A stretch of DNA of 19,120 nt from contig CAXTVW010000064.1 in the NCBI GenBank assembly GCA_964247675.1, positions 1 through 19,120 of the forward strand, written 5' to 3'. Shown here one piece after another: positions 7,723 through 16,173 of this stretch. The DNA is from BOG-908 sp964247675 (GTDB lineage: Bacteria; Pseudomonadota; Alphaproteobacteria; Acetobacterales; Acetobacteraceae). The notes below the pieces were generated by a model. The model made no database searches. It was not told the origin of the DNA and was given only the letters and a program-made list of their open reading frames with translations. The first letter of the stretch is position 1. Every line of letters starts with the position of its first letter. Made by a program: the position numbers and the translations under genes.

Positions 7723-9384
7723 ATGCCTGACTTCACCCAAACCGCCCCCACGCCGCGCAACCGCTTCCGCCACGACGCAACATTGCGCTACGCGCTGGAA
7801 CGCCACCTCCCCGCGGACATCTTCGCCGACGCCGCGCCGAAGCTGGACCGCCTGGGCGAACGCGCGGCAGCCGAACTGCCCGCGCTGGCGGACGCCGCCG
7901 AACGCACCCCGCCCCGCCACGTGCCTTACGATGCCTGGGGCCGGCGCATCGACCGCATCGAGGTCGATCCCGCGTTCGACGCCCTGGTGCGCATCGGCCA
8001 GGAGGAAGGTCTCGTGGCCACGCCGTATGACAGCGGCTACGGCGCCCACGGCCGCGTGGTGCAGGCGGGCCTGTCGAACCTGTTCGATCCGGTCAGCGCG
8101 GTCGCCACCTGCCCGTTGGTGATGACGGACGGCGCCGCCTGGCTGCTGCGTCAGCATGACCCGGCGCTATGGTCGCAATACGGCGCCAGGCTGACGGCGC
8201 GCCACGGCGGCATCACCAGCGGCCAGTGGATGACGGAGAAGGAAGGCGGCTCGGACGTAAGCCAGACAGGCACCGTGGCGCACGCGAACGAGGACGGCAC
8301 GTTCAGCCTGCACGGCACCAAATGGTTCACCTCGGCCACGTCTGCGGACATAGCCATGGTGCTGGCGCGGCCGGACGGCGAGGCGCCCGGCAGCGCCGGC
8401 CTGTCGCTGTTCCTGCTGGAGCTGCGCCGGCCGGACGGCAGTTGGAACGGCCTGACCGTGCGCCGCCTGAAGGAGAAGATGGGCACCAAGGCACTGCCGA
8501 CGGCGGAGCTGGACCTGGCTGGCGCCCGCGCCGTGCCGGTCGGCGGGCTGGGCCGCGGCGTGGCAAAGGTCGCCTCGCTGCTGAACATCGCGCGTGTGTG
8601 GGCGGCGTATGCCGGGCCGGCCGGCGTGGGCCACCTGCTTGGCCTGGCGCGCGATTACGCGCGGGTCCGCCAGGTTTTCGGCGCGCCACTGGCGGACCAG
8701 CCGATGCACCGGGCATGGCTGGCGCGCATCGCGGCGGAATACGAGGCGATGCTGGCGCTGTGTTTCGAGGCGGCGGCCGCGGTCGGCCGCGCGGAGGCAG
8801 GCGGCAACGGCCAGATGGCCCGCCTGCTGGCGCCACTCACCAAACTCTCCTGCGCGCGTCAGGGCATCTGGGGCACCAGCGAGCTGATCGAAAGCTTCGG
8901 CGGCGCCGGCTACGTGGAAGACACCGGCCTGCCGCGCATCTTCCGCAACGCGCACGTGCACGCCATCTGGGAAGGCACCACCACCGTCCTCTCGCACGAC
9001 GTTCTGCGCGCCCTGCGCTCGCGGGACCTGGCCGCGGAATGGCTGGAGGACATCGCCCATCGCCTCGCCAACCTCACCTATCCGGAGGTGGTCTGCTTAA
9101 AGCCGCGCATCGCCGCCGCCCTGGAAATTCTCCGCCCGATGGTGCTGGAGCCAGACGAACGGGACGGCCGGCGCCTCGCCAACGGCATGGCCCGTGTCAC
9201 CCAGGCCGCCCTGCTGGCCGAAGCCGCGGAATGGCGGATCGTGCGGAAAGCCGACCGCACCGCGCTGGTTGCCGCGGAGATCGTCACGCGCGAACCCCTG
9301 GTCCAGGCAATGACCACGGACATGGAACTGGCCGAGCTAGCATACGGCCGCGCGCCTTCCCTCGCGTCCGGGTTGGCCGCCTGA
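7723..9384 (+). CDS. AidB-like acyl-CoA dehydrogenase family flavoprotein
   Basis: This is a predicted FAD-dependent acyl-CoA dehydrogenase superfamily member of 553 residues, close in length to E. coli AidB (541) and longer than ordinary acyl-CoA dehydrogenases (about 380-400). Visible motifs are MTEKEGGSDVSQT (170-182), GTKWFTSATSADI in the middle beta domain, FGGAGYVEDTGLPRIFRN and AIWEGTTTVLSHDVLRAL (about 414-431). E417 of WEGT sits where many family members place the catalytic glutamate. The ATG at 7723 opens the recognisable N-terminus; no clear ribosome site precedes it, and the upstream open frame is repeat copy 8. The stop overlaps the lutA start (TGATG), so the two are translationally coupled. 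AidB itself is linked to alkylation response; a metabolic acyl-CoA substrate is equally possible here. Confidence 0.88.
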   Translation: MPDFTQTAPTPRNRFRHDATLRYALERHLPADIFADAAPKLDRLGERAAAELPALADAAERTPPRHVPYDAWGRRIDRIEVDPAFDALVRIGQEEGLVATPYDSGYGAHGRVVQAGLSNLFDPVSAVATCPLVMTDGAAWLLRQHDPALWSQYGARLTARHGGITSGQWMTEKEGGSDVSQTGTVAHANEDGTFSLHGTKWFTSATSADIAMVLARPDGEAPGSAGLSLFLLELRRPDGSWNGLTVRRLKEKMGTKALPTAELDLAGARAVPVGGLGRGVAKVASLLNIARVWAAYAGPAGVGHLLGLARDYARVRQVFGAPLADQPMHRAWLARIAAEYEAMLALCFEAAAAVGRAEAGGNGQMARLLAPLTKLSCARQGIWGTSELIESFGGAGYVEDTGLPRIFRNAHVHAIWEGTTTVLSHDVLRALRSRDLAAEWLEDIAHRLANLTYPEVVCLKPRIAAALEILRPMVLEPDERDGRRLANGMARVTQAALLAEAAEWRIVRKADRTALVAAEIVTREPLVQAMTTDMELAELAYGRAPSLASGLAA

Positions 9385-10103
9385 TGCGCGTCTCCCTGTT
9401 CATCACCTGCTTCAACGACACGCTGTTTCCGCAAACCGGCCAGGCCGCCGTCACCGTCCTGGAACGCCTCGGCCACGAGGTGGAATTCCGCCCGGAGCAG
9501 ACCTGCTGCGGCCAGATGCACAGCAATTCCGGCTATCCCCGCGAAGCGCTCACCCTCGTCCGCCGCTTCGTGGAGACCTACCGCGACGCCCCAATGATCG
9601 TGGTCCCCTCCACCTCCTGCACCAGCACCATACGCGCGCAATACCCGCGTTTGGCCGCCGAAGACAGCGCGCTGCTTGCGGAACTCGACGCCATAATCCC
9701 CCGCGTCCACGAATTTACCGAGTTCCTGACACGCGTGCTGAACGTCGAAGACGTCGGCGCCTACTACCCCCACCGCGTCACCTACCACGCCTCCTGCAAC
9801 TCCCTGCGCGCGCTGAAACTCGGCGGCGCCCCGCGCGCGCTGCTGGGCGCCGTGCGCGGCATAGATTTCGTCGACCTGCCGGACATCGAGCAGTGCTGCG
9901 GCTTCGGCGGCACCTTCGCGGTGAAGAACGCCGAAGTCTCCACCGCCATGCTGACCGACAAGATGCGCGCGGTGCTGGCAACCGGTGCGGAGGTTGTGAC
10001 GGCGGGGGATAATTCCTGCCTGATGCATATCGCAGGCGGGCTGTCGCGTTTGCAGGCTGGGGTGCGGGCTATGCACATTGCGGAGATACTGGCGTGCACG
10101 TGA
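9384..10103 (+). CDS. lutA: L-lactate oxidation complex subunit LutA (cysteine-rich Fe-S protein)
   Basis: LutA is part of the LutABC (YkgEFG) complex that oxidises L-lactate to pyruvate. The 239 residues match the family length. Two cysteine-rich CCG modules are visible: C9 with CCG at 41-43 and C79, then C138 with CCGFGG at 171-176 and C212. The start ATG overlaps the previous gene's TGA by one base. Downstream, lutB would normally follow within a few bases; here 151 bp containing a repeat pair separate them. The assignment as lactate-specific is inferred from the complete lutA-lutB-lutC set; related CCG proteins occur in other oxidoreductases. Confidence 0.93.
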   Translation: MRVSLFITCFNDTLFPQTGQAAVTVLERLGHEVEFRPEQTCCGQMHSNSGYPREALTLVRRFVETYRDAPMIVVPSTSCTSTIRAQYPRLAAEDSALLAELDAIIPRVHEFTEFLTRVLNVEDVGAYYPHRVTYHASCNSLRALKLGGAPRALLGAVRGIDFVDLPDIEQCCGFGGTFAVKNAEVSTAMLTDKMRAVLATGAEVVTAGDNSCLMHIAGGLSRLQAGVRAMHIAEILACT

Positions 10104-10151
10104 AGAAAGAAAGGCCTTCTTTTTTGAAAAAAAGAAGCAAAAAACTTTTGA
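10104..10151 (-). repeat. AT-rich palindromic repeat, copy 9 (reverse)
   Basis: This CTTC/GAAG-type copy starts right after the lutA stop. Its forward partner, copy 10, is of the other stem type (GTTC/GAAC), so the two arms differ at the paired positions. Confidence 0.9.
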
Positions 10152-10154
10152 CTC

Positions 10155-10198
10155 CGCTGTCGCCGAGCACTGGACCAACGCGCGCGCCTGTAACAGCG
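10155..10198. repeat. Short inner inverted repeat between copies 9 and 10
   Basis: CGCTGT (10155-10160) and ACAGCG (10193-10198) are 6-bp inverted arms between the two AT-rich repeats. Alone they would be weak evidence; they match the arrangement at other pairs. Confidence 0.45.
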
Positions 10199-10205
10199 TC
10201 AGTAG

Positions 10206-10254
10206 TAAAAGTTTTTTGGTTCTTTTTTTCAAAAAAGAACTGCTTGCTTCCTTC
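10206..10254 (+). repeat. AT-rich palindromic repeat, copy 10 (forward), forming the lutB leader
   Basis: This is a GTTC/GAAC-type copy. Its tail TGCTTGCTTCC ends immediately before the lutB ATG at 10255. No Shine-Dalgarno site is visible in the last 20 bases. Confidence 0.9.
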
Positions 10255-11658
10255 ATGAAAACATTCCCAGAGATCGCGCACACCGAACTGCGCGACACCC
10301 AGCTCCGCCGCAACATACGCAAGGCCACCACCACGATACGCGCCCGCACTGCGCGCGTGACCGCGGAACTGCCCGATTGGGAACAACTGCGCGACGCCGG
10401 CCAGGCGATTAAACAGGCGGCCCTGCGAGATCTCGACAAGCATCTTCTGCAACTGGAAGAACGCGTGACCGCGGCCGGCGGCACCGTGCACTGGGCGCGT
10501 GACGCGGAGGAAGCGCGCGAGATCATCATCGGCATCACCCGCCGCCACGGCGCCACGCGCGCGATCAAGATCAAGTCGATGACCACCGACGAGATCGACC
10601 TGAACCCGGCCATGCACGCCGCCGGCATCGAGCCGATCGAAACCGACCTCGCCGACATGATCGTCCAGCTCATGGACGATACGCCGAGCCACATCCTGGT
10701 CCCCGCCATCCACCGCAACCGCGCCGAAATCCAGGCCCTGTTCGAGGAGAAATTCGGCCAGGGCAAACTCACCGACAAGCCGACAGACCTCACCGCCGCC
10801 GCGCGCCTCTATCTGCGCGAGAAATTCCTCAACACACCCGTCGCCATCTCCGGCGCCAATTTCGCCATCGCCGAGACAGGCAGCGTCTGCGTGGTGGAAA
10901 GCGAGGGCAACGGCCGCATGTGCCTCACCCTGCCGCGCGTGCTGATCTCGCTCATGGGCATAGAAAAAGTCCTGCCCCGCTTCGAGGACCTGCAGGTTTT
11001 CCTGCAACTCCTCCCGCGCTCCGCCACCGGCGAGCGCATGAACCCCTACACCTCGCTCTGGTCAGGCGTGCGCGACGGCGACGGCCCGCAGGAATTCCAC
11101 CTGGTCCTGCTCGACAACGGCCGCACCCGTATCATGGCCGACGAAGCCGCCCGCGAAACGCTGCACTGCATACGCTGCTCACGCTGCCTGAACGTCTGCC
11201 CCGTGTACGAACGCACCGGCGGCCACGCCTACGATTCGATGTACCAAGGCCCGATCGGCGCCATCCTCACCCCGCAACTGCGCGGCTACGAAGAAGCCGG
11301 CTCGCTCCCCTTCGCCAGCACGCTCTGCGGCGCCTGCTACGAAGTCTGCCCCGTGAAGATCAACATCCCCCGCATCCTCATCCACCTCCGCGCCGGTGTC
11401 ACCGACGCCCGCCGCGCCGCCCACACGATCGACCCCGAATCGATCGCGATGAAAGCGGCACTCTGGATGTTCGCCAGCCAGTCCCGCATCAGCGCCGCGC
11501 AATCCCTGGGCCGTATCGCCCAGCGCGCCATCGCGCATGACGGCGTGATCTCCCGCCTGCCCGGCCCGCTCTCCGGCTGGACGGACACGCGCGACTTCCC
11601 AGCCCTCCCCGCGCAAAGCTTCCGCGCCTGGTGGCACGATCGCGCGCACCCGAAATGA
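10255..11658 (+). CDS. lutB: L-lactate oxidation complex iron-sulfur subunit LutB (LUD domain + 2x4Fe-4S)
   Basis: This is the iron-sulfur electron-transfer subunit of LutABC, predicted cytoplasmic. The 467 residues show an N-terminal LUD domain (about 60-290) containing AISGANFAIAETGSVCVVES (197-216). A ferredoxin-like region follows, with C305-x2-C308-x2-C311-x3-C315-P and a second cluster C358-x2-C361-x3-C365-P. The product begins at ATG 10255 directly after repeat copy 10; an open frame continues upstream through the repeats but is not family-like. No ribosome site is visible, so translation may depend on the repeat leader or on readthrough from lutA. The stop overlaps the lutC start (ATGA), so lutB and lutC are coupled. 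Confidence 0.94.
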   Translation: MKTFPEIAHTELRDTQLRRNIRKATTTIRARTARVTAELPDWEQLRDAGQAIKQAALRDLDKHLLQLEERVTAAGGTVHWARDAEEAREIIIGITRRHGATRAIKIKSMTTDEIDLNPAMHAAGIEPIETDLADMIVQLMDDTPSHILVPAIHRNRAEIQALFEEKFGQGKLTDKPTDLTAAARLYLREKFLNTPVAISGANFAIAETGSVCVVESEGNGRMCLTLPRVLISLMGIEKVLPRFEDLQVFLQLLPRSATGERMNPYTSLWSGVRDGDGPQEFHLVLLDNGRTRIMADEAARETLHCIRCSRCLNVCPVYERTGGHAYDSMYQGPIGAILTPQLRGYEEAGSLPFASTLCGACYEVCPVKINIPRILIHLRAGVTDARRAAHTIDPESIAMKAALWMFASQSRISAAQSLGRIAQRAIAHDGVISRLPGPLSGWTDTRDFPALPAQSFRAWWHDRAHPK

Positions 11659-12281
11659 GCGCCCGCGACGAGATGATCGCCCGCATACGCGCCACGCAGA
11701 CCGCGGCGCCACCGCCAGCGCACGTCCCCGCCTACCGCGCGCACTGGGATGCGGATCGCGAAACCCTGGTCCAGCGCTTCACCGAACGCCTCGCCGACTA
11801 CCACGTGACCGTCCTGCGCGCCCGCGGCGATGGCGAGATCGGCGACATCGCGACAAAGCAACTCGCCACGCGCGGCATCGCCTCGCTCGTCATCCCCGCC
11901 GACCTGCAAGCCTCCTGGCGACCCGCCTCACCCGCCCCCAGGGAAGACATCGGCCTCTCCTTGAAAGACCTGGACGCCGCTGCCGGCGCCATGACCGGCT
12001 GCCTCCTCGCGATAGCCGAGACAGGCTCCATCGTGCTCGACTGCGGCCCAGGCCAAGGCCGCCGCGCCCTTACGCTCCTGCCCGACTACCACCTCTGCGT
12101 GGTGCGCGAGAGCGCCATCGTCGGCATCATGCCGGAGGCGATCGCGGCCCTGCACACGCACGTGCTGCGCGGCGCGCCAATAACGTTCTTCAGCGGACCA
12201 TCAGCGACAGCGGATATCGAACTGGACCGGGTGGAGGGCGTGCATGGGCCGCGTACGTTGGATGTGTTGCTTGTTGCGTAA
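11655..12281 (+). CDS. lutC: Lactate utilization protein LutC (LUD domain)
   Basis: This is the third LutABC subunit, with 208 residues. It carries a single LUD domain with AIAETGSIVLDCGPGQGRR (about 129-147) and a C-terminal GPSATADIELDRVEGVHGPR (191-210 region), both typical of LutC/YkgG. The ATG at 11655 overlaps the lutB TGA as ATGA. A longer in-frame start at 11631 would overlap lutB more and adds nothing recognisable. The stop at 12281 is followed within 5 bases by repeat copy 11, so the lut transcript probably ends there. Confidence 0.93.
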   Translation: MSARDEMIARIRATQTAAPPPAHVPAYRAHWDADRETLVQRFTERLADYHVTVLRARGDGEIGDIATKQLATRGIASLVIPADLQASWRPASPAPREDIGLSLKDLDAAAGAMTGCLLAIAETGSIVLDCGPGQGRRALTLLPDYHLCVVRESAIVGIMPEAIAALHTHVLRGAPITFFSGPSATADIELDRVEGVHGPRTLDVLLVA

Positions 12282-12285
12282 GGCA

Positions 12286-12331
12286 GGAAGCAAGCGGTTC
12301 TTTTTTGAAAAAAAGAACCAAAAAACTTTTA
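12286..12331 (-). repeat. AT-rich palindromic repeat, copy 11 (reverse)
   Basis: This GTTC/GAAC-type copy has its GCTTGCTTCC tail toward lutC. It pairs with copy 12. Confidence 0.9.
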
Positions 12332-12334
12332 CTA

Positions 12335-12395
12335 CTGACGCTGCTGACACGCGCGCACCGGCCTCCGAACACCACGGGCGCATCGACCGCGTCAG
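12335..12395. repeat. GC-rich inner inverted repeat between copies 11 and 12
   Basis: CTGACGC (12335-12341) and GCGTCAG (12389-12395) form a perfect 7-bp inverted repeat. The left arm region (ACGCTGCTGAC) resembles the one between copies 3 and 4. Confidence 0.6.
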
Positions 12396-12448
12396 GAGCA
12401 AAAGTTTTTTGGTTCTTTTTTTCAAAAAAGAACTGCTTGCCTGCCTTC
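12394..12448 (+). repeat. AT-rich palindromic repeat, copy 12 (forward), overlapping the hydrolase start
   Basis: This full GTTC/GAAC-type copy appears to be translated. Its AGGAG and TTG serve as the likely ribosome site and start of the following lipoprotein hydrolase, and its tail encodes part of the signal peptide. Confidence 0.88.
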
Positions 12449-13269
12449 CCTTCCTCCTATCCGCCTGCTCCGGCGCCCAAATTCTGAACGCCACCATCTC
12501 CCGCGCAGACCTGCAGATCACCCACAACATCGCTTACGGCTCAGATCCCCGCCAGAAGCTGGACATCTACCGCCCGAACAACACCGGCAAATACCCCGTA
12601 ATCGTCTTCTTCTACGGCGGCTCCTGGAAGACCGGCAGCAAGGCGATGTATCCCTTCGTCGCCGCAACGCTCGCCAGGCACGGCGCCGTCGTCGTCGTGC
12701 CGGACTACCGCCTCTACCCGCAGGTTGAGTTCCCCGCCTTCCTGACAGATTGCGCAAACGCCACCGCCTGGACTTTCGCGCACCTGGACCAGATCGGTGG
12801 CGACCCGGACCGCCTGTTCCTGATGGGCCACTCCGCCGGCGCCTACAACGCCATCATGCTGGCGCTGAACCCGCAATACCTCGCCGCCGCCGGTATCAGC
12901 CGGGACCGCCTCGCCGGCGCCATCGGACTGGCGGGCCCCTATGACTTCAAGCCGCTGGAGGAGGACCCGGTCGTGCGCGGGGTGTTCGCCCCGGTGGGCA
13001 ACGGCGCATCGGGCCAGGTCATCACCTTTGCCGACGCCCAGGCGCCCCCGCTCCTGCTGCTGGCCGGCACGGCCGACAAGGAAGTGATGCCACGCAACAC
13101 CAAAGCCCTCGCCGCCCGCGAGCGCGCAGCCGGTGGACAGGTCGAGGAAAAGCTCTACCCCGGCGTAGGCCATGTCGGATTGATCATCGCGATAGCGCCG
13201 ATTTTCCAGGGCAAGGCGCCTGTATTGGCCGACGTGGACGCCTTCGTGGCCACACACGCCAAGCAGTAA
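12409..13269 (+). CDS. Alpha/beta hydrolase (carboxylesterase/lipase-like) lipoprotein
   Basis: This is a predicted membrane-anchored serine hydrolase acting on esters, of the small esterase (Aes/BD-FAE-like) type; the substrate is unknown. With a TTG start at 12409 it has 286 residues: VLFFKK, a short hydrophobic stretch, then lipobox LSAC with C20. An oxyanion-hole stretch FYGGSW lies at 68-73, the nucleophile elbow GHSAG has S142, the acid is D223 in GTADKEV, and the base is H255 in GVGHVG. The start is inferred: there is no ATG between the repeat and the mature domain, and AGGAG sits 10 bases before TTG. The TTG and most of the signal peptide are repeat copy 12 sequence. CTG 12433 is an alternative but leaves almost no n-region. 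The gene lies between lutC and hpnN with no obvious functional link. Confidence 0.85.
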   Translation: MVLFFKKELLACLPFLLSACSGAQILNATISRADLQITHNIAYGSDPRQKLDIYRPNNTGKYPVIVFFYGGSWKTGSKAMYPFVAATLARHGAVVVVPDYRLYPQVEFPAFLTDCANATAWTFAHLDQIGGDPDRLFLMGHSAGAYNAIMLALNPQYLAAAGISRDRLAGAIGLAGPYDFKPLEEDPVVRGVFAPVGNGASGQVITFADAQAPPLLLLAGTADKEVMPRNTKALAARERAAGGQVEEKLYPGVGHVGLIIAIAPIFQGKAPVLADVDAFVATHAKQ

Positions 13270-13279
13270 AACCGGTTCC

Positions 13280-13317
13280 GTTCGGCAACAGCGCAAATAC
13301 GTCCAGGGACGCCGAAC
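13280..13317. repeat. Inverted repeat downstream of the hydrolase
   Basis: GTTCGGC (13280-13286) and GCCGAAC (13311-13317) form a perfect 7-bp inverted repeat with a short CGTCC/GGACG stem inside the loop. It starts 10 bp after the hydrolase stop. No T-tract follows, so a terminator role is only possible. Confidence 0.4.
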
Positions 13318-13330
13318 ACTTAAGCAGCGT

Positions 13331-13380
13331 GGGAAAGACTCCTTTGCTTCTCCTTTTCAAAAGAGAAGGCCTTGCTTTCT
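13331..13380 (+). repeat. AT-rich palindromic repeat, copy 13 (forward, diverged)
   Basis: The core reads CTTCTC-C-TTTT-C-AAAA-GAGAAG. The change to C in the left arm is matched by G in the right arm. The tail GGCCTTGCTTTC faces hpnN, 125 bp away. No reverse partner is seen behind the hydrolase stop. Confidence 0.8.
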
Positions 13381-13504
13381 CGCTCCAGCAAATTTGCCAC
13401 ACCGGAAAACGCAAAAACGCAACATAATGCGTCGCCAGCCCCGGCCGCCTGGGAAACCGCAGGCAAGTAGTGCACAGACCGGCCTACTTGCTTGGAATTC
13501 GTGA

Positions 13505-16126
13505 ATGACCATTGCCAGCGCCGTCCGCGCCATCCTGCCGCGCCTGGTCGAACTCTGCGCCAGGCGCCGCTTCAGCGTCATGGCGATCGGCGCGCTGCTG
13601 TCGGCTGGCTGCATCTACGCTGCCGCCCACCGGCTGGGAGTCAGCACGGACACCACGCTGCTGTTCTCCGACAACCTGGAGTGGAAGCAGACCAGCCGCA
13701 AGCTGACGCGCCTGTTCCCGCAGAACGAGGGCGTGCTGGTGGCCGTCATCGACGCCAAGATACCCGAAGAAGCCGAAGCCACCGCCGCCGCGCTGGCCAC
13801 ACGCCTGAAGACCAACCACGCGCTGTTCTACAGCGTGGTGCAGCCGGACACGTCGGCCTACCTTCAGCAGAACGCCTTCCTGCTGATCGGCCAGACCGAA
13901 CTGCAGGACCTGCTGGACCGCACCGTCGATGCGCAGCCGTTCCTCGGCCAGCTCGTCTCCGACCCCAGCCTGCGCGGCCTGTTCGGCGCCTTGTCGCTGG
14001 TGGCCGAGGGCGCCAAGCGCGGCGTCTCGGCCGGTGCCATGGGCCCCGCCATGGTGCAGTTCCACACCGCCCTCAGCCAGGCCGCGGACGGCCACGCGCA
14101 GCCGCTGTCCTGGGAGAACCTGCTCGCCGGCCCGCTCGCCAAGCAGGCCGGCCGCTACCGCTTCGTCATCGCCAAGCCGATACGGGATTTCACCTCGCTT
14201 CAGCCGGGCGGTAAGGCCGCAGCCTTCATGCGCCAGTCCGCCTCTACCCTGCCCTACATCGCCAGCGGCCAGGCCCACATGCGCCTGACCGGCGGCGTGG
14301 CGCTGGATGACGAGGAGTTCTCCTCCGTGGCGCAGGGCGCTGCCATCGGGCTGGGCGGCAGCTTCGTGCTCGTCTGCATCTGGCTGTTCGCCGCCGTGCG
14401 CTCCTGGCGCCTCGCCGTCCCGATCGCGTTCACCCTCATACTCGGCCTGCTGCTCACCACCGGCTTCGCGGCACTGACAGTCGGCACGCTGAACCTCATC
14501 TCCGTCGCCTTTGCCATCCTGTTCGTCGGCATCGCGGTCGATTTCGCCATCCAGTTCACGGTGCGCTTCCGCGAGCGCCGCCACGTCCACCCTGACATGA
14601 TCGAGGCCCTGCGCGAGACCGGCCGCGGCTCCGGCGCCCAGATCCTGGTGGCCTCGCTCGCCACCGCCAGCGGCTTCCTCGCCTTTACGCCGACCGCCTT
14701 CGTGGGCGTGGCCCAGCTCGGCATCATCGCCGGCGGCGGCATGCTCATCGCCTTCTTCACCACGCTCACCTTCCTGCCCGCCCTCCTCGTGCAGTTCCGC
14801 CCCCGCCAGGAGAAACGCGAAGTCGGCGTGATGATGCTCAAGCGGCTGGAGCCCGTCGTCCGCCCGCTGCACTGGCCCATACTCGGCGTCTTCATCGTCC
14901 TCGCCCTCGCCGGTGCCGCGCTGACCCCGAGCATCCCGTTCGACGGCGACCCGCTGCACACCAAGAACCAGCACACCGAAGCCGTCACCACGCTGATGAG
15001 CCTGATGGATGACCCCTTCACCAACCCCTACACGATCGACGCGCTGCTCCCCTCCCTGGACGCCGCCCGCGCCATAACCCCCAAACTCTCCGCCCTGCCG
15101 CCCGTCCACGCCGTGCTCTCGCTGAACAGTTTCGTCCCGCAGGACCAGACCGCCAAGCTCGCCATCATCGCCGACGCCAACTCCATCCTCGCCCCCACCC
15201 TCGCACCCCCCGCCGTCGCCACCCCGCCGGACGCCGCCGCCCTGCGCCAGTCCGCCCACACGCTCGCCGACAAGCTGCGCGGCGTCCTGCCGAAACTCGC
15301 GGCGGACGACCCCCTGCGCGCGATCTCGGGCGATCTCGACCGCCTGCAGAACGCTCCCGACGCCACGCTGCTCGCCGCGCAGAACGCCCTGCTGCGCTTC
15401 CTGCCCATGCAGCTGGACCGCCTGCGCGTGGCGCTTGCCGCAAAACCTGTAACCCTGGCCGACGTGCCCGCGGACCTGCGCGCCAACTGGCTGGTCCCGG
15501 ACGGCCGCGCCCGCGTGCAGGTGCTGCCGCGCTCCAGCGTGAACGACAGCCACGCCATACGTCACTTCGTCGATGTCGTCTCCGAGGTCATGCCGCAAGC
15601 CACTGGCTCGGCGGTGTGGATCGTGCGCAGCGCCCAGACCATCATCCACGCCTTCAGCATCGCCGCCATCAGCGCGCTGGCCGCCATCGCCGTCATCCTC
15701 GTCATCGCCCTGCGCCGGCCCATAGACGTGGGCCTTGTCATGGCCCCGCTCACCATCTCCTCGCTGCTGACGGTGGTGGTGCTGCGCTCCTGTGGCATCA
15801 GCCTGAACTTCGCCAACATCATCGCCCTGCCTTTGCTGCTCGGCGTCGGCGTGTCCTTCAACATCTACTTCGTCATGAACTGGCGCGCCGGCATCACGCG
15901 CTTCCTCGGCTCGGCCACCGCCCGCGCGGTGATCTTCTCGGCGCTGACCACAGGCACCGCGTTCGGCTCGCTCGCGCTGTCCGCCCATCCCGGCACCGCA
16001 AGCATGGGCACGCTTCTGCTCATCAGCCTTGGATGCACGGTGCTGACCACGCTGCTGTTCGTGCCGGCGTTGCTCGCGACTATTCCGCGGCCTCGGGTTA
16101 TCCTTGGCGGGAGTGACAGGGAGTAA
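13505..16126 (+). CDS. hpnN: Hopanoid-associated RND (MMPL) transporter HpnN
   Basis: This is an inner-membrane RND-superfamily transporter which, in characterised bacteria, carries hopanoids toward the outer membrane. The 873 residues fit the family. A first membrane helix lies at about 24-42. A periplasmic loop carries STDTTLLFSDNLEWKQ (47-62). A first membrane cluster spans about 275-440 and includes ISVAFAILFVGIAVDFAIQF (331-350). A second large periplasmic region follows. A second cluster runs from about 717 to 865, with NIIALPLLLGVGVSFNIYFV. The two halves repeat the RND plan. Start ATG 13505 has a weak upstream site. No other hopanoid genes are in the window, so it is a detached hpn gene here. 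Its stop is followed at once by repeat copy 14. Confidence 0.93.
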   Translation: MTIASAVRAILPRLVELCARRRFSVMAIGALLSAGCIYAAAHRLGVSTDTTLLFSDNLEWKQTSRKLTRLFPQNEGVLVAVIDAKIPEEAEATAAALATRLKTNHALFYSVVQPDTSAYLQQNAFLLIGQTELQDLLDRTVDAQPFLGQLVSDPSLRGLFGALSLVAEGAKRGVSAGAMGPAMVQFHTALSQAADGHAQPLSWENLLAGPLAKQAGRYRFVIAKPIRDFTSLQPGGKAAAFMRQSASTLPYIASGQAHMRLTGGVALDDEEFSSVAQGAAIGLGGSFVLVCIWLFAAVRSWRLAVPIAFTLILGLLLTTGFAALTVGTLNLISVAFAILFVGIAVDFAIQFTVRFRERRHVHPDMIEALRETGRGSGAQILVASLATASGFLAFTPTAFVGVAQLGIIAGGGMLIAFFTTLTFLPALLVQFRPRQEKREVGVMMLKRLEPVVRPLHWPILGVFIVLALAGAALTPSIPFDGDPLHTKNQHTEAVTTLMSLMDDPFTNPYTIDALLPSLDAARAITPKLSALPPVHAVLSLNSFVPQDQTAKLAIIADANSILAPTLAPPAVATPPDAAALRQSAHTLADKLRGVLPKLAADDPLRAISGDLDRLQNAPDATLLAAQNALLRFLPMQLDRLRVALAAKPVTLADVPADLRANWLVPDGRARVQVLPRSSVNDSHAIRHFVDVVSEVMPQATGSAVWIVRSAQTIIHAFSIAAISALAAIAVILVIALRRPIDVGLVMAPLTISSLLTVVVLRSCGISLNFANIIALPLLLGVGVSFNIYFVMNWRAGITRFLGSATARAVIFSALTTGTAFGSLALSAHPGTASMGTLLLISLGCTVLTTLLFVPALLATIPRPRVILGGSDRE

Positions 16127-16173
16127 GGAAGCAAGGCCTTCTTTTTTGAAGAAAAGAAGCAAAAAACTTTTGC
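16127..16173 (-). repeat. AT-rich palindromic repeat, copy 14 (reverse)
   Basis: This CTTC/GAAG-type copy directly follows the hpnN stop, with its tail toward hpnN. The next forward partner is the truncated copy 15, about 1.3 kb away beyond a low-GC stretch. Confidence 0.88.

Noticed and set aside
13404..13440. A sigma-70 promoter upstream of hpnN (TTGCCA ... CATAAT)
   Set aside because: The spacing between the two hexamers is about 23 bases, too long for a normal promoter, and no better -35 candidate was found.
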